43,150 nucleotides of DNA from an uncultured Clostridia bacterium (lineage in GTDB: Bacteria > Bacillota > Clostridia > UBA1381). The stretch is taken from positions 1-43,150 of the forward strand of contig CALXWJ010000034.1 in NCBI GenBank assembly GCA_944392335.1, given 5' to 3'. How positions within the stretch are numbered: the stretch's first letter is position 1; each line of letters begins with the position of its first letter. The position numbers and the translations under genes were made by a program. The notes beneath the pieces are model-generated. The model did no database searches. It was not told the DNA's origin and saw only the letters and a program-made list of their open reading frames with translations. Shown piece by piece: positions 1-7,130 of the stretch.

Positions 1-97
1 CGCAATAATTGACAGACTGTTTCACCATGCCACGGTTGTAACTATTAAAGGTAAATCGTATCGTTTGCAAAGCTATTACGGAGAAGATGGGAAATGA
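1..97 (+). CDS. istB: IstB-like ATP-binding transposition helper, C-terminal fragment
   Basis: The reading frame enters at base 2 and stops with TGA at 95-97, giving about 31 C-terminal residues. The piece contains IIDRLFHHA followed by IKGKSYRL, matching the usual end of IS21-family IstB proteins (DRL.HHS..I.G.SYRL). IstB is the AAA+ helper ATPase that cooperates with the IstA transposase in target selection and strand transfer. Only the tail is in the window, so the ATPase motifs cannot be examined and the gene may be intact upstream. Identification rests on a short but characteristic motif. Confidence 0.6.
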   Translation, partial: AIIDRLFHHATVVTIKGKSYRLQSYYGEDGK

Positions 98-190
98 TAA
101 TTTACACTATTCGTCCTCCGTAAAACACCGACAAATATTGTGCATATTTATTTGATAAAATGTGGCACTTTTTATATTGAAATTTATACT
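1..190 (+). mobile_element. IS21-family insertion sequence, right end (partial)
   Basis: This stretch is the 3' end of an IS21-family element: the tail of an IstB-like helper gene followed by about 90 bp of AT-rich terminal sequence. The boundary is placed near 190 because reverse-transcriptase homology on the opposite strand begins abruptly at 191. The terminal part holds spaced GTGCA/GTGGCAC motifs such as occur in the multi-repeat ends of IS21 elements. The exact terminus and target duplication cannot be fixed because the other end is outside the window. Confidence 0.6.
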
Positions 191-322
191 ATGTTCATAG
201 AAGTAATGTTCAAGCTCCTCCACAGGCATTTTATCTATGCCTGCCGCACCTTTGTTTTGCTTTACTGCCTTGATTGCTGCCTTAATATTTTCTTCACTCA
301 ATATCCTGTCAATCAATCTCAT
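191..322 (-). pseudogene. Group II intron reverse transcriptase/maturase, N-terminal remnant
   Basis: The ATG at 322 has a GGAGG ribosome binding site 6 nt upstream and opens a frame of 44 residues that matches the N-terminus of LtrA-type intron reverse transcriptases (LIDRILSEENIKAAIKAV, then NKGAAGIDKMPVEEL). These precede RT domain 0. Homology ends at codon 44, where the IS21 terminus begins. The remaining 27 residues of the open frame are read through insertion-sequence DNA. No RT catalytic motif, X domain or DNA-binding region is present, so the fragment cannot encode an active maturase by itself. Confidence 0.8.
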
Positions 323-834
323 GCTGCTCCTCCTTCTGCTCGTAGATTTATTCGGAACTGCCGAACTGCCCTTTTGCCGTCAAGGGTTACGTTCCCTTGC
401 TTTAGGCATATCCTCAGCCCCTGACTGTCCGAACATTGCTTACAGCGATTTGCACTACAGCTGCATTAGGTCCTTCAGTATTTCGGTGTCCATACCTACT
501 ATGACCTCAGCTGACCCCCGCCTGTGAACTTTTTATCGCACATATCACTCCGATATGCCAGACGGGTCTCTCGGGGTAATTCACATATCTTTCGCTCCAC
601 AACCTCTTGATTTACTGTCTTGACTTTACGTTTACCTTTCGGACTTCGGTTTGTGCTGCAACCTCGTCCACCATTTAGCCTTGTATCAAGTTTCTGTTCG
701 TAGGCTCGAGAGTTTTGCTACACCGCTTCCTCCCCCTCTATCATTGCTGTTAGAGGCTTGCGGTTCACTACGCTTGGCGGTAAATACCTGCGGTTGGACT
801 TTCACCAACTAGATATGTGCCATGCCCGACACAC
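191..834 (-). mobile_element. Group IIC intron, 5' fragment, interrupted by IS21
   Basis: On the minus strand the element begins at 834 with GTGTG and continues with a classic domain I segment, including CTAGTTGGTGAAAGTCC at about 800-818. Later blocks (GGAAGCGG, AAACTTGATAC, AGGCTAAATGG, a GTCATAGTA block) run in the same order as in the Oceanobacillus iheyensis group IIC intron as I remember it. The start of the intron-encoded protein follows at 322. Everything after codon 44 of that protein, including domains V and VI, has been displaced by the IS21 element or lies outside the window. The 5' end lies 4 nt behind a terminator stem, as expected for class IIC targeting. Confidence 0.8.
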
Positions 835-838
835 ATTT

Positions 839-875
839 AAAATCAGTTCTCTTCAAATTGAAAAGAACTGATTTT
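839..875 (-). terminator. Rho-independent terminator of the flavodoxin operon; intron target
   Basis: Perfect 12-bp arms lie at 839-850 and 864-875, with a further small inner stem. The stem ends in a run of four T on either strand and sits 140 bp beyond the stop of the 530-residue flavodoxin gene. It is the first terminator-like structure downstream of that operon. The group IIC intron begins 4 nt past its 3' side. Confidence 0.75.
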
Positions 876-1015
876 GTTATGTATATGGTCTACCGGCTGC
901 GATGTTACAAAATCTGTTTTCAAGATAAATAGATCCTTGTCATTTCAGTTATTGTCCGCGCCACTTTTTATGTGCTTTCCGAAGCGAAAAAGTACATAGC
1001 CGGCTCCTTTATTTC

Positions 1016-2608
1016 TTATTCCTGCTCCGTCACTTCATTTTCTGATTCTTCCAAAACAACATCGTTGTCCGCCATCCATTGCTCTATCTGTGCAGATGTT
1101 GCGGATGAAGAACCTCTGAGTCCGTCCTTGACGTCCGCATCCGGGCATATCTCTTTGATCTCATTCACCGAGCTTGTAATACCGCTGCCGCCGCTGGTAC
1201 AAAACGGCATTATCGTTTTACCTGACATGTCATAGGTATCGAGGAACGTATTAATAATTTTCGGCATCGTTCCCCACCAGATGGGATATCCTAAGAATAT
1301 CGTATCATACTCTTCTATATTCTCAATTTGGTTTGCGATCGCCGGTCTTGCATCAGGATCATTTTGTTCAAGGTTTGCACGGCAATCGTCGTTACTGTAA
1401 TCAAGGTCTTCCGCGGTATACGGCTCTTCCGGCACGATCTTGACGATATCCGCGCCCGTTGTTTCAGCTATCGTTTGTGCCATTGATTCTGTGTTTCCTG
1501 TAGCGGAGAAGTACACTACCAGTGCCTTTGTTCCCTCAGACGGCTCTGACGCCTCATTTTCAGTTACTCCTAAAACAACATTGTTGTCTGTCATCCATTG
1601 TTCGATTTGTGCAGATGTTGTAGAGGAAGAACCTCTTAGTCCATCCTTGACATCGGCATCCGCGCATATCTCTCTGATCTCATTTACCGAGCTTGTAATA
1701 CCGCTGCTGCCGCTGGTGCAAAACGGCATTATCGTTTTGCCTGACAGGTCATAGGTATCGAGGAAGGTATTGATGATTTTCGGCATCGTTCCCCACCAGA
1801 TGGGATATCCTAAGAATATCGTATCATACTCTTCTATATTCTCAATTTGGTTTGCGATTGCCGGTCTTGCATCAGGATCATTTTGTTCAAGGTTTGCACG
1901 GCAATCGTCGTTACTGTAATCAAGGTCTTCCGCGGTATACGGCTCTTCCGGCACTATCTCAACGATATCCGCCCCCGTTGTTTCAGCTATCGTTTGTGCC
2001 ATTGATTCTGTGTTTCCTGTAGCGGAGAAGTATACGACCAGTGCTTTTGATCCCTCTGTAGATTCATCCGTTGTATTCGGTTCCTCATCGGTATCAATTG
2101 CCGGCTGTTCTGGACTTGTTTCCTCGCCGCCCAACGTTCCGGTAATAATAACAGTGGAGGATCCCTCGTCCCAATTTACATCAAATCCAAAGCTTTCAAC
2201 AATAAAACGGATCGGCAGCATAGTCCTGTCGTTAATTATTGCAGGCGCTGTGTCAAGCTGCTGTGCTTCGCCGTTTAAATACGCTGTTATGCTGCCCACT
2301 GTCAAAAGAATTTCTGTCTGGCGGTATGTCAAGGTAACCTCCTGTGTCTCTTCACTCCAGCCGACTTCACCGCCGATTTCTTCCACTACAGCTCTTACCG
2401 GCAAAAGGGTCCTGTCGTTTATTATCACAGGAACAGTTCCATGTCCGGGATCGATTTCCTTTTCCACACCGTTCACCGTCATCATGGGATTGCCGATTTG
2501 CATCGTCATTGTAAAATTATTTTCCGCCGCCTCTTCTGCATAACCTGCCGTTGAAAAAACGGCAAACAGGGTACACAAAACAAGAAAAATTGATAATACT
2601 TTTTTCAT
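1016..2608 (-). CDS. Exported stalk-domain protein with two tandem flavodoxin domains
   Basis: This is a 530-residue protein with a signal peptide (residues 1-24, likely cut after AGYA). A copper-amine-oxidase-N-like domain follows at about 35-155; its halves carry PVIINDRTLLPVRAVVE and PAIINDRTMLPIRFIVE. After an acidic Thr/Ser-rich linker come two nearly identical flavodoxin-type domains (about 187-345 and 360-518). Each has an FMN phosphate loop, FSATGNTE, at 194 and 367, and an LGYPIWWG flavin-edge segment. Flavodoxins normally carry electrons in the cytoplasm with FMN as cofactor. Here the signal peptide places them outside the membrane, where the substrate is unknown. The ATG has a GGAGGAATT site. 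The gene lies 78 bp behind a second flavodoxin gene and ahead of the terminator at 839-875. Domain calls are firm; FMN binding outside the cell and electron partners are inference. Confidence 0.85.
   Translation of the reverse strand: MKKVLSIFLVLCTLFAVFSTAGYAEEAAENNFTMTMQIGNPMMTVNGVEKEIDPGHGTVPVIINDRTLLPVRAVVEEIGGEVGWSEETQEVTLTYRQTEILLTVGSITAYLNGEAQQLDTAPAIINDRTMLPIRFIVESFGFDVNWDEGSSTVIITGTLGGEETSPEQPAIDTDEEPNTTDESTEGSKALVVYFSATGNTESMAQTIAETTGADIVEIVPEEPYTAEDLDYSNDDCRANLEQNDPDARPAIANQIENIEEYDTIFLGYPIWWGTMPKIINTFLDTYDLSGKTIMPFCTSGSSGITSSVNEIREICADADVKDGLRGSSSTTSAQIEQWMTDNNVVLGVTENEASEPSEGTKALVVYFSATGNTESMAQTIAETTGADIVKIVPEEPYTAEDLDYSNDDCRANLEQNDPDARPAIANQIENIEEYDTIFLGYPIWWGTMPKIINTFLDTYDMSGKTIMPFCTSGGSGITSSVNEIKEICPDADVKDGLRGSSSATSAQIEQWMADNDVVLEESENEVTEQE
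1055..2047 (-). repeat. In-frame 519-bp tandem duplication encoding the two flavodoxin domains
   Basis: The unit 2047-1529 is repeated from 1528 to about 1055 with a period of 519 bp (173 codons). Long stretches are identical, for example the blocks starting near 1261 and 1780. The few differences are mostly single bases, with more change in the linker and C-terminal part of each unit. The duplication is either recent or kept uniform by gene conversion. Confidence 0.9.
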
Positions 2609-2686
2609 ATTAATTCCTCCTAAAAATTTAAATAGTTTCTTTGAACACAGTTAAAATTTCTTTATTATCAGACATCCTCCTTTCTT

Positions 2687-4525
2687 TTATTCTGCCACTT
2701 CAAATGTAATGCTTTCTCGGGCGCCGAGATTATCAAACACGGTCAAATCCGATGTGACCCTGCCCATCGGAATGACCTGCATGGTCAAATCGGGCCTTTC
2801 TGTCTGTGCATAAAATATCGCAACCGTATTGTTTGACGGGCAATAGGTAATATCTCCGTTATCAAAATTAAGCCTGCCCTCGGTGCTATCCTCAATCCTA
2901 TATGATATTCCGCCGTAATACTCACGCCCTCCATAGCCGACCATAGATATGGTTATAGGCAGCATTGCTTTAAACTGCTGCGCTTCGGTTGTGTTGTTCA
3001 GGTATCCGTCAAGCACTTCACCGCCAACTGTGATTTTTATCGGTGTTTGCTCTGTTTGACTATCATTATTTATACCGAGTTCTGCCAGCCATTCTACCAC
3101 CATGTCGTTTACAGCTGTTAAATCCTTTCCCACGATATCATCGGCGGGGACAGTCAATCCGTCAAGCACCATGCTTTGCGGGCACTCCTCTTCAATTTCA
3201 TCATAACTGTTGCCGCTGCCGTATCCATTGTGTGTACAGAAAGGAATAACTGTTTTTCCGCTTAGATCATAGTTATTTATAAAGGCACGTATCGCCTGCG
3301 GAATGGTCGTTGCCCAAACAGGATAACCGATAAATACGGTATCGTATTCAGATATATCAATATCGATGGGCTGCAGCTGCGGAAGCGTTCCCTCGTCGAT
3401 CTCATCATGGTTCTGATCTACGACCGCATCAAAATCTGCCGGATACGGAAGAACAGTCCGAATTTCCGCGATATCACCGCCTGCAGCGGTATGTATCATA
3501 TCTGCCACGGCTTCGGTAGTCCCGGTGAGAACCCCGTTATGATTGCTTACAACACTTGCTGAAGTGGTTGCGTCCACATCACTATTATAATTTGCATTTC
3601 CTGCAAGTGTAAAGTACACTGTAAGTGTTTTCAAATTTTCATCTTCTGAACCAATTTGGATATCCTGTGACGTACACAGCAGGTAAAAACTGTTTGTTCC
3701 ATCCCACAAAAATGCTTTAATTGTATCTGCGCCTTCAAAACCGGAAACAGTTTCATTAATTTCAAGATTACTGTCGGTTGATACGGTTCTGATATTGATA
3801 TTCATCAATCTTCCATCAGAATACCCTGCAAGAATCAATGATTCGTTCTCAATAGGCTCCGTCGCTTTTATAACGACACTGTCATTTGTGAGTACCATTT
3901 CCGGCTCACTGCCATATCCCAAATTTTCGAGCCATCTTTGCAGATCATTTTCACAGCTTTCTCCGCTGTCGCGGGATACGCCGAACTCCTGAGCAAATTC
4001 TGCGTTCGGACAGATCGATTTTATATCAGATATACTTGTCCCAAAGCCGCTGGTACCGTGGGCACAAAACGGAATAATCGTCTTTCCCGAAAAATCATAA
4101 CTTTCAAGGAAGGTGAATACCGCCATCGGACAGGTTCCGCACCAATCCGGAAAACCAAGAAACACAGTGTCATACTGTTCCATGTTTTGTACCGAAGCAC
4201 TAAGTACAGGTCTCGCATTTGCACTGTTTTCCTGCTGCGCGCGTTCCAAACACTCGTTATAGTCACTTGGATACTTATCAGACACTGTAATCGAAAATAC
4301 ATCTGCTCCGGTCTGCTCCCAGATCATTTGCGCCATAGCCGCGGGGGTCGCATCGGAAACCTTGCTGGCAGAAGTCGTTGTGTCTGTGTCTGTTACTGAA
4401 TTTTCCGCGCGGTCAAAATATGCGATCAGGATCGATTCATTTTCCACTCCCGATGACGTTATGCTAAAACCTGCAACAATTGCTGTCAACACTAAAAAAA
4501 TAATCCATGCACTTGCTTTTCTCAT
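2687..4525 (-). CDS. Exported double-flavodoxin protein with C-terminal cyclophilin-like domain
   Basis: This is a 612-residue protein. An N-terminal hydrophobic segment (about residues 7-24) acts as signal peptide or anchor. A first flavodoxin-like domain spans about 31-204 (LIAYFDRAEN start, FLGFPDWCGT, IIPFCAHGTSGFG), then a beta-rich linker (205-295). A second flavodoxin domain spans about 299-485 (TVYFTLAGNA, IGYPVWATTIP, VIPFCTHNGYGSG), and a small beta domain (494-610) resembles the bacterial cyclophilin-like family (ITVGG, LPITISMVGYGG, NNTVAIFYAQ). The FMN phosphate loops are degenerate compared with the sister protein at 1016-2608. Extracytoplasmic redox or chaperone function is inferred. 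The ATG at 4525 overlaps the merR stop (ATGA), so the pair is translationally coupled. Confidence 0.8.
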   Translation of the reverse strand: MRKASAWIIFLVLTAIVAGFSITSSGVENESILIAYFDRAENSVTDTDTTTSASKVSDATPAAMAQMIWEQTGADVFSITVSDKYPSDYNECLERAQQENSANARPVLSASVQNMEQYDTVFLGFPDWCGTCPMAVFTFLESYDFSGKTIIPFCAHGTSGFGTSISDIKSICPNAEFAQEFGVSRDSGESCENDLQRWLENLGYGSEPEMVLTNDSVVIKATEPIENESLILAGYSDGRLMNINIRTVSTDSNLEINETVSGFEGADTIKAFLWDGTNSFYLLCTSQDIQIGSEDENLKTLTVYFTLAGNANYNSDVDATTSASVVSNHNGVLTGTTEAVADMIHTAAGGDIAEIRTVLPYPADFDAVVDQNHDEIDEGTLPQLQPIDIDISEYDTVFIGYPVWATTIPQAIRAFINNYDLSGKTVIPFCTHNGYGSGNSYDEIEEECPQSMVLDGLTVPADDIVGKDLTAVNDMVVEWLAELGINNDSQTEQTPIKITVGGEVLDGYLNNTTEAQQFKAMLPITISMVGYGGREYYGGISYRIEDSTEGRLNFDNGDITYCPSNNTVAIFYAQTERPDLTMQVIPMGRVTSDLTVFDNLGARESITFEVAE

Positions 4526-4857
4526 TTTGTATTCATTCCTTTATTTTTGATTTTATGAACCAAATAATCCAGCTGATCCAATGATTTTTGATTCTTATGG
4601 ATTTCGCCTAAAACATAATGCCGATGATTATTTAACAGCCTTATTTGTTCCTTGTAATTTTTCTCGTAATCCAGCTGCAAAAATTTTTTTATTTTCCCTG
4701 CATCTAATTGTATGTCATATAAAGTGCATATCAGGCTAAGCCTTTTTAAATTTTCTTCATTATCTGTCTGTTCATCTTCTATCAGCCGATGATCCGCAAA
4801 ATACTGCAGCTTCTTTACATCGATATTATATTGCCTGCTCAGCTCCTGTATAGTCAT
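4522..4857 (-). CDS. MerR-type helix-turn-helix regulator
   Basis: A 111-residue protein. The N-terminal 70 residues fit the MerR winged-helix fold (TIQELSRQYNIDVKKLQYFADHRLI, then LKRLSLICTLYDIQLDAGKIKKFLQL), and a C-terminal helix that would form the dimerising coiled coil follows. There is no cysteine-rich metal loop, so the effector is unknown. Its stop overlaps the start of the double-flavodoxin gene by 4 nt, and a 14-bp-arm palindrome overlaps its own promoter. Autoregulation and control of the flavodoxin genes are therefore the simplest reading. The ATG at 4857 has an AGGTG site about 8 nt upstream. Confidence 0.8.
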   Translation of the reverse strand: MTIQELSRQYNIDVKKLQYFADHRLIEDEQTDNEENLKRLSLICTLYDIQLDAGKIKKFLQLDYEKNYKEQIRLLNNHRHYVLGEIHKNQKSLDQLDYLVHKIKNKGMNTK

Positions 4858-4878
4858 TTCAAATCACCTGCCCATAAA

Positions 4879-4937
4879 AATATGTGTAAAGAAATCTCTT
4901 TACACATATTATATCTCATCTTTCTTTATATGTCTAA
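4879..4937 (-). promoter_or_regulatory. merR-flavodoxin operon promoter with large palindromic operator/hairpin
   Basis: On the minus strand a TTAGAC hexamer (4932-4937) and TATAAT (4908-4913) are spaced by 18 bp. The perfect inverted repeat 4879-4892 / 4897-4910 (14-bp arms, 4-nt centre, core TGTGTAAAGA) overlaps the -10 by 3 bp and extends over the start of the transcript. It is followed by five T, so it could act as operator DNA, as an attenuating hairpin, or as both. Confidence 0.6.
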
Positions 4938-4956
4938 TGCTTATTTTTTATTTAAT

Positions 4957-4977
4957 TCCATGCAAAATCTGCATGGA
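4957..4977 (-). other. Inverted repeat just past the LysR stop codon
   Basis: Arms TCCATGCA (4957-4964) and TGCATGGA (4970-4977) flank a 5-nt loop, 4 nt beyond the LysR stop codon. It is placed as a terminator would be, but it is followed by A-rich rather than T-rich sequence on the minus strand. It may be a weak terminator, an mRNA 3' stabiliser or a protein site upstream of the merR promoter. Confidence 0.4.
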
Positions 4978-4981
4978 TACT

Positions 4982-5863
4982 TCATTGATTGAGTTCCATT
5001 TGAACAAAATCCAAAAACCTTCTTGCAGCAGGTGCAAACGGCTGGTTTTTCTTCCATGCAAGGACAGACGTCGACGTCCGTTCCGGAAATATCGGACGGT
5101 AGCATACCTTTTTAGTGTCCAAAAAGGGTACGGAGCCTTCTACCACTACCGCATATCCAAGCCCGTATTCAACAAGAATGGACGCGTTTGTAGACATATC
5201 GATGGTAGCAATTATGTTCAGTTCGTCCGTATGCCCAAGAAACCAGCTTTCAAGCTCGTTTCGTATACTCTTCCGCTTGACAAAGATAAGCGGTATGTTT
5301 ACAAGATCATTTACCGTAACAAAGTCTTTTTGTGCAAGCGGGGAATCGGGACGCATGAGCACCACCCAGCGCTCAGGTATCTGTAATCGGATAAAATCAT
5401 ACTTTTCTATGGAAACCGGCTCAAGCAATATTCCCAAATCCAGAATACCGTTATCAAGTCTCTCTTTTATAACATCCGCATTTCCCGTATGAATGTCAAA
5501 GACTATATTCGGGTAATTCGATCTGAAGGACTGCAAAAACCTCGGCAGGAGCTTTACCGACGCCAATTCACCGCATCCAATTGAAACTTCGCCCTCAATC
5601 ATCTCACTGTGCTCCGTAAGTTCACGTTCTGTCTTATCCGCCAGCAGGACAATTTCTTCTGCCCGGCGTCTCAAAAGCAGTCCTTCTTCGGTAAGCGTAA
5701 TTCCGTTTTTTCCGCGCATAAATAACTTCACGCCCAAATCTTCCTCCATTTTTGCAAGCTGACGGCTTAATGTCGGCTGGGTCACATGCAATATATCTGC
5801 GGCTTTGGTTATGTTTTCCTCACGAACCACCGCAAGGAAATATTTCAGAACACGTATATCCAT
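4982..5863 (-). CDS. LysR-family transcriptional regulator
   Basis: A 293-residue protein of normal family length. The N-terminal helix-turn-helix is typical (MDIRVLKYFLAVVREENITKAA, then LHVTQPTLSRQLAKMEEDLGVKLF), followed by the LysR substrate-binding domain (about 90-290) with SIGCGELASVKLLPRFL. LysR proteins bind DNA as tetramers and respond to small metabolites. The ATG at 5863 has GAGGTG 6 nt upstream. It is transcribed towards the merR-flavodoxin operon from its own promoter at 5894-5922, and two 22-bp tandem repeats lie just upstream of that promoter. The effector and targets cannot be read from sequence; neighbouring genes on either side are candidates. Confidence 0.9.
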   Translation of the reverse strand: MDIRVLKYFLAVVREENITKAADILHVTQPTLSRQLAKMEEDLGVKLFMRGKNGITLTEEGLLLRRRAEEIVLLADKTERELTEHSEMIEGEVSIGCGELASVKLLPRFLQSFRSNYPNIVFDIHTGNADVIKERLDNGILDLGILLEPVSIEKYDFIRLQIPERWVVLMRPDSPLAQKDFVTVNDLVNIPLIFVKRKSIRNELESWFLGHTDELNIIATIDMSTNASILVEYGLGYAVVVEGSVPFLDTKKVCYRPIFPERTSTSVLAWKKNQPFAPAARRFLDFVQMELNQ

Positions 5864-5893
5864 TTGGGCACCTCAAAAATACATTTTTCTATT

Positions 5894-5922
5894 ATTTTAT
5901 CACATTGATGTTCAAAATGCAA
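5894..5922 (-). promoter_or_regulatory. Putative lysR promoter
   Basis: Read on the minus strand, TTGCAT (5917-5922) and TAAAAT (5894-5899) are separated by exactly 17 bp and lie 31 bp from the lysR start codon. This fits a vegetative sigma factor promoter. Confidence 0.5.
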
Positions 5923-5930
5923 TACACCGT

Positions 5931-5974
5931 GAAAGATAAACTACTGTATTTTGAAAGATAAACTACTGTATTTT
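5931..5974 (-). repeat. Two perfect 22-bp tandem repeats upstream of lysR
   Basis: Units 5931-5952 and 5953-5974 are identical (each starts GAAAGATAAACTACTG on the plus strand). Two helical turns per unit and a position directly upstream of the -35 hexamer suit binding of a regulator such as LysR itself. The rest of the gap up to 6138 is AT-rich with no gene or clear terminator that I can see. Confidence 0.7.
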
Positions 5975-6138
5975 TATTATTTTAAATGCTGCGAGTAAAA
6001 ATATTAAACATTGAAGAAAAAATCAGAAATATATTTTGCTGACTTAACATTGACAAAACCACAATATAACTGCCTCACTTAAACCCTGAAATTTTCAAAA
6101 CAAATATCTTTATTGTCAAATTTTCTATATTTAGCTTT

Positions 6139-7053
6139 TTATACATAAATAATCAAATCAACAACCGCGCCGGACAGAAGAGAAAATATGATAACAAACA
6201 CAAGATACAGAACAAAATGCTTGACGCCGAGTACGCTTTTCAGCGCGCCGAGATTCGTGATCTTTGTAGACGGCCCGGTTATCATAAAAGACGTTGCAGC
6301 GCCCATGCTCATCCCGCCTGCTAACCATTGCTGCAAAAGAGGAATTGTCCCTCCGCCGCACATATAGAGCGGGACGCCGATAGTTGCAGCCATCAGCAAT
6401 CCGAATCCCTCGTTATTAAAAAGGCTTGCAAAGCTTTGTGCCGGGACATACCGCTGGAAAAGGACGGAAAGTATGATACCTACAAGAAACCACGGCCCCG
6501 TTGCCTTGATATTTCTTCCGATATTTTTTAAAAGCCGCATCAGCATGTTCGGGTCGGTGTCATGTCCTGTGTGTTCTTCAAACTTACTGAAATTAAAGAA
6601 ACTGTTTTCTTTATAAAATATTCTGATCAATACACCTGCTGCGATACCGCATAAGAAGCAGGAAACAAACCGGATCGTGAGCATAGTCGGTCCAAGTGCC
6701 GCGCTGTATATCAACAGCTGTGGATTTAACAGCACAGAGCTCATCATAAACGCCGCCAGATAATCGTCCCGCAGACCTTTTTGTGAAAATGACGCCGCAA
6801 TAGGGATAGTTCCATACATACATAATGGCGATGCGATACCCAATAAACTTGCCGGAATAATACCGATAATCCCTAAATGTTTATCCTGTATTACGGTAAG
6901 CAGCCGATGGATTTTTTCCTTTCCGAAAACCGATACAACCGAACCGATTACAATGCCGAGCGCCCAGTAAGGCAGAATTTGCCGCAGCTGAAGGTCAAAA
7001 TAATACCAGAGGTAAACTGCTTCTCTTTGTATGATTTCCATTAAGCTGTTCAT
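6139..7053 (-). CDS. PF03773 (DUF318/ArsP-type) membrane permease
   Basis: A 304-residue integral membrane protein with about eight hydrophobic segments in two blocks, separated by a charged loop near residues 150-175. It carries the family signatures: PLCMYGTIPIAASF in the first half and GVPLYMCGGGTIPLLQQWL followed by FMITGPSTKITNLGAL in the second. Relatives export metals, organoarsenicals or other soft solutes; cysteine-containing loops such as LYMCGGG are typical. It lies 77 bp downstream of larE in the same direction and is probably co-transcribed, which suggests nickel, sulfur or thiol traffic linked to the pincer cofactor. That link is inference. The start at 7053 has AAAGGA at a rather long 13-nt spacing. 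Confidence 0.8.
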   Translation of the reverse strand: MNSLMEIIQREAVYLWYYFDLQLRQILPYWALGIVIGSVVSVFGKEKIHRLLTVIQDKHLGIIGIIPASLLGIASPLCMYGTIPIAASFSQKGLRDDYLAAFMMSSVLLNPQLLIYSAALGPTMLTIRFVSCFLCGIAAGVLIRIFYKENSFFNFSKFEEHTGHDTDPNMLMRLLKNIGRNIKATGPWFLVGIILSVLFQRYVPAQSFASLFNNEGFGLLMAATIGVPLYMCGGGTIPLLQQWLAGGMSMGAATSFMITGPSTKITNLGALKSVLGVKHFVLYLVFVIIFSLLSGAVVDLIIYV

Positions 7054-7130
7054 TGCTGTTTATCATCCTTTCTCAATTATCTTTCTACAGGATACTGTTT
7101 CAAAAAGGGCTTGTCCGCAGTTATACGTGT

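Noticed and set aside
140..527. Plus-strand frames across 140-527
   Set aside because: They run across the antisense strand of the group II intron and its reverse-transcriptase remnant.
972..1754. Plus-strand open frames at 972-1235 and 1440-1754 that resemble each other
   Set aside because: They are antisense shadows of the duplicated flavodoxin domain; their likeness comes from the 519-bp duplication, and they have no ribosome binding sites.
5931..5974. Short tandem repeat as a CRISPR remnant
   Set aside because: The two 22-bp units touch directly without spacer and no cas genes are near.
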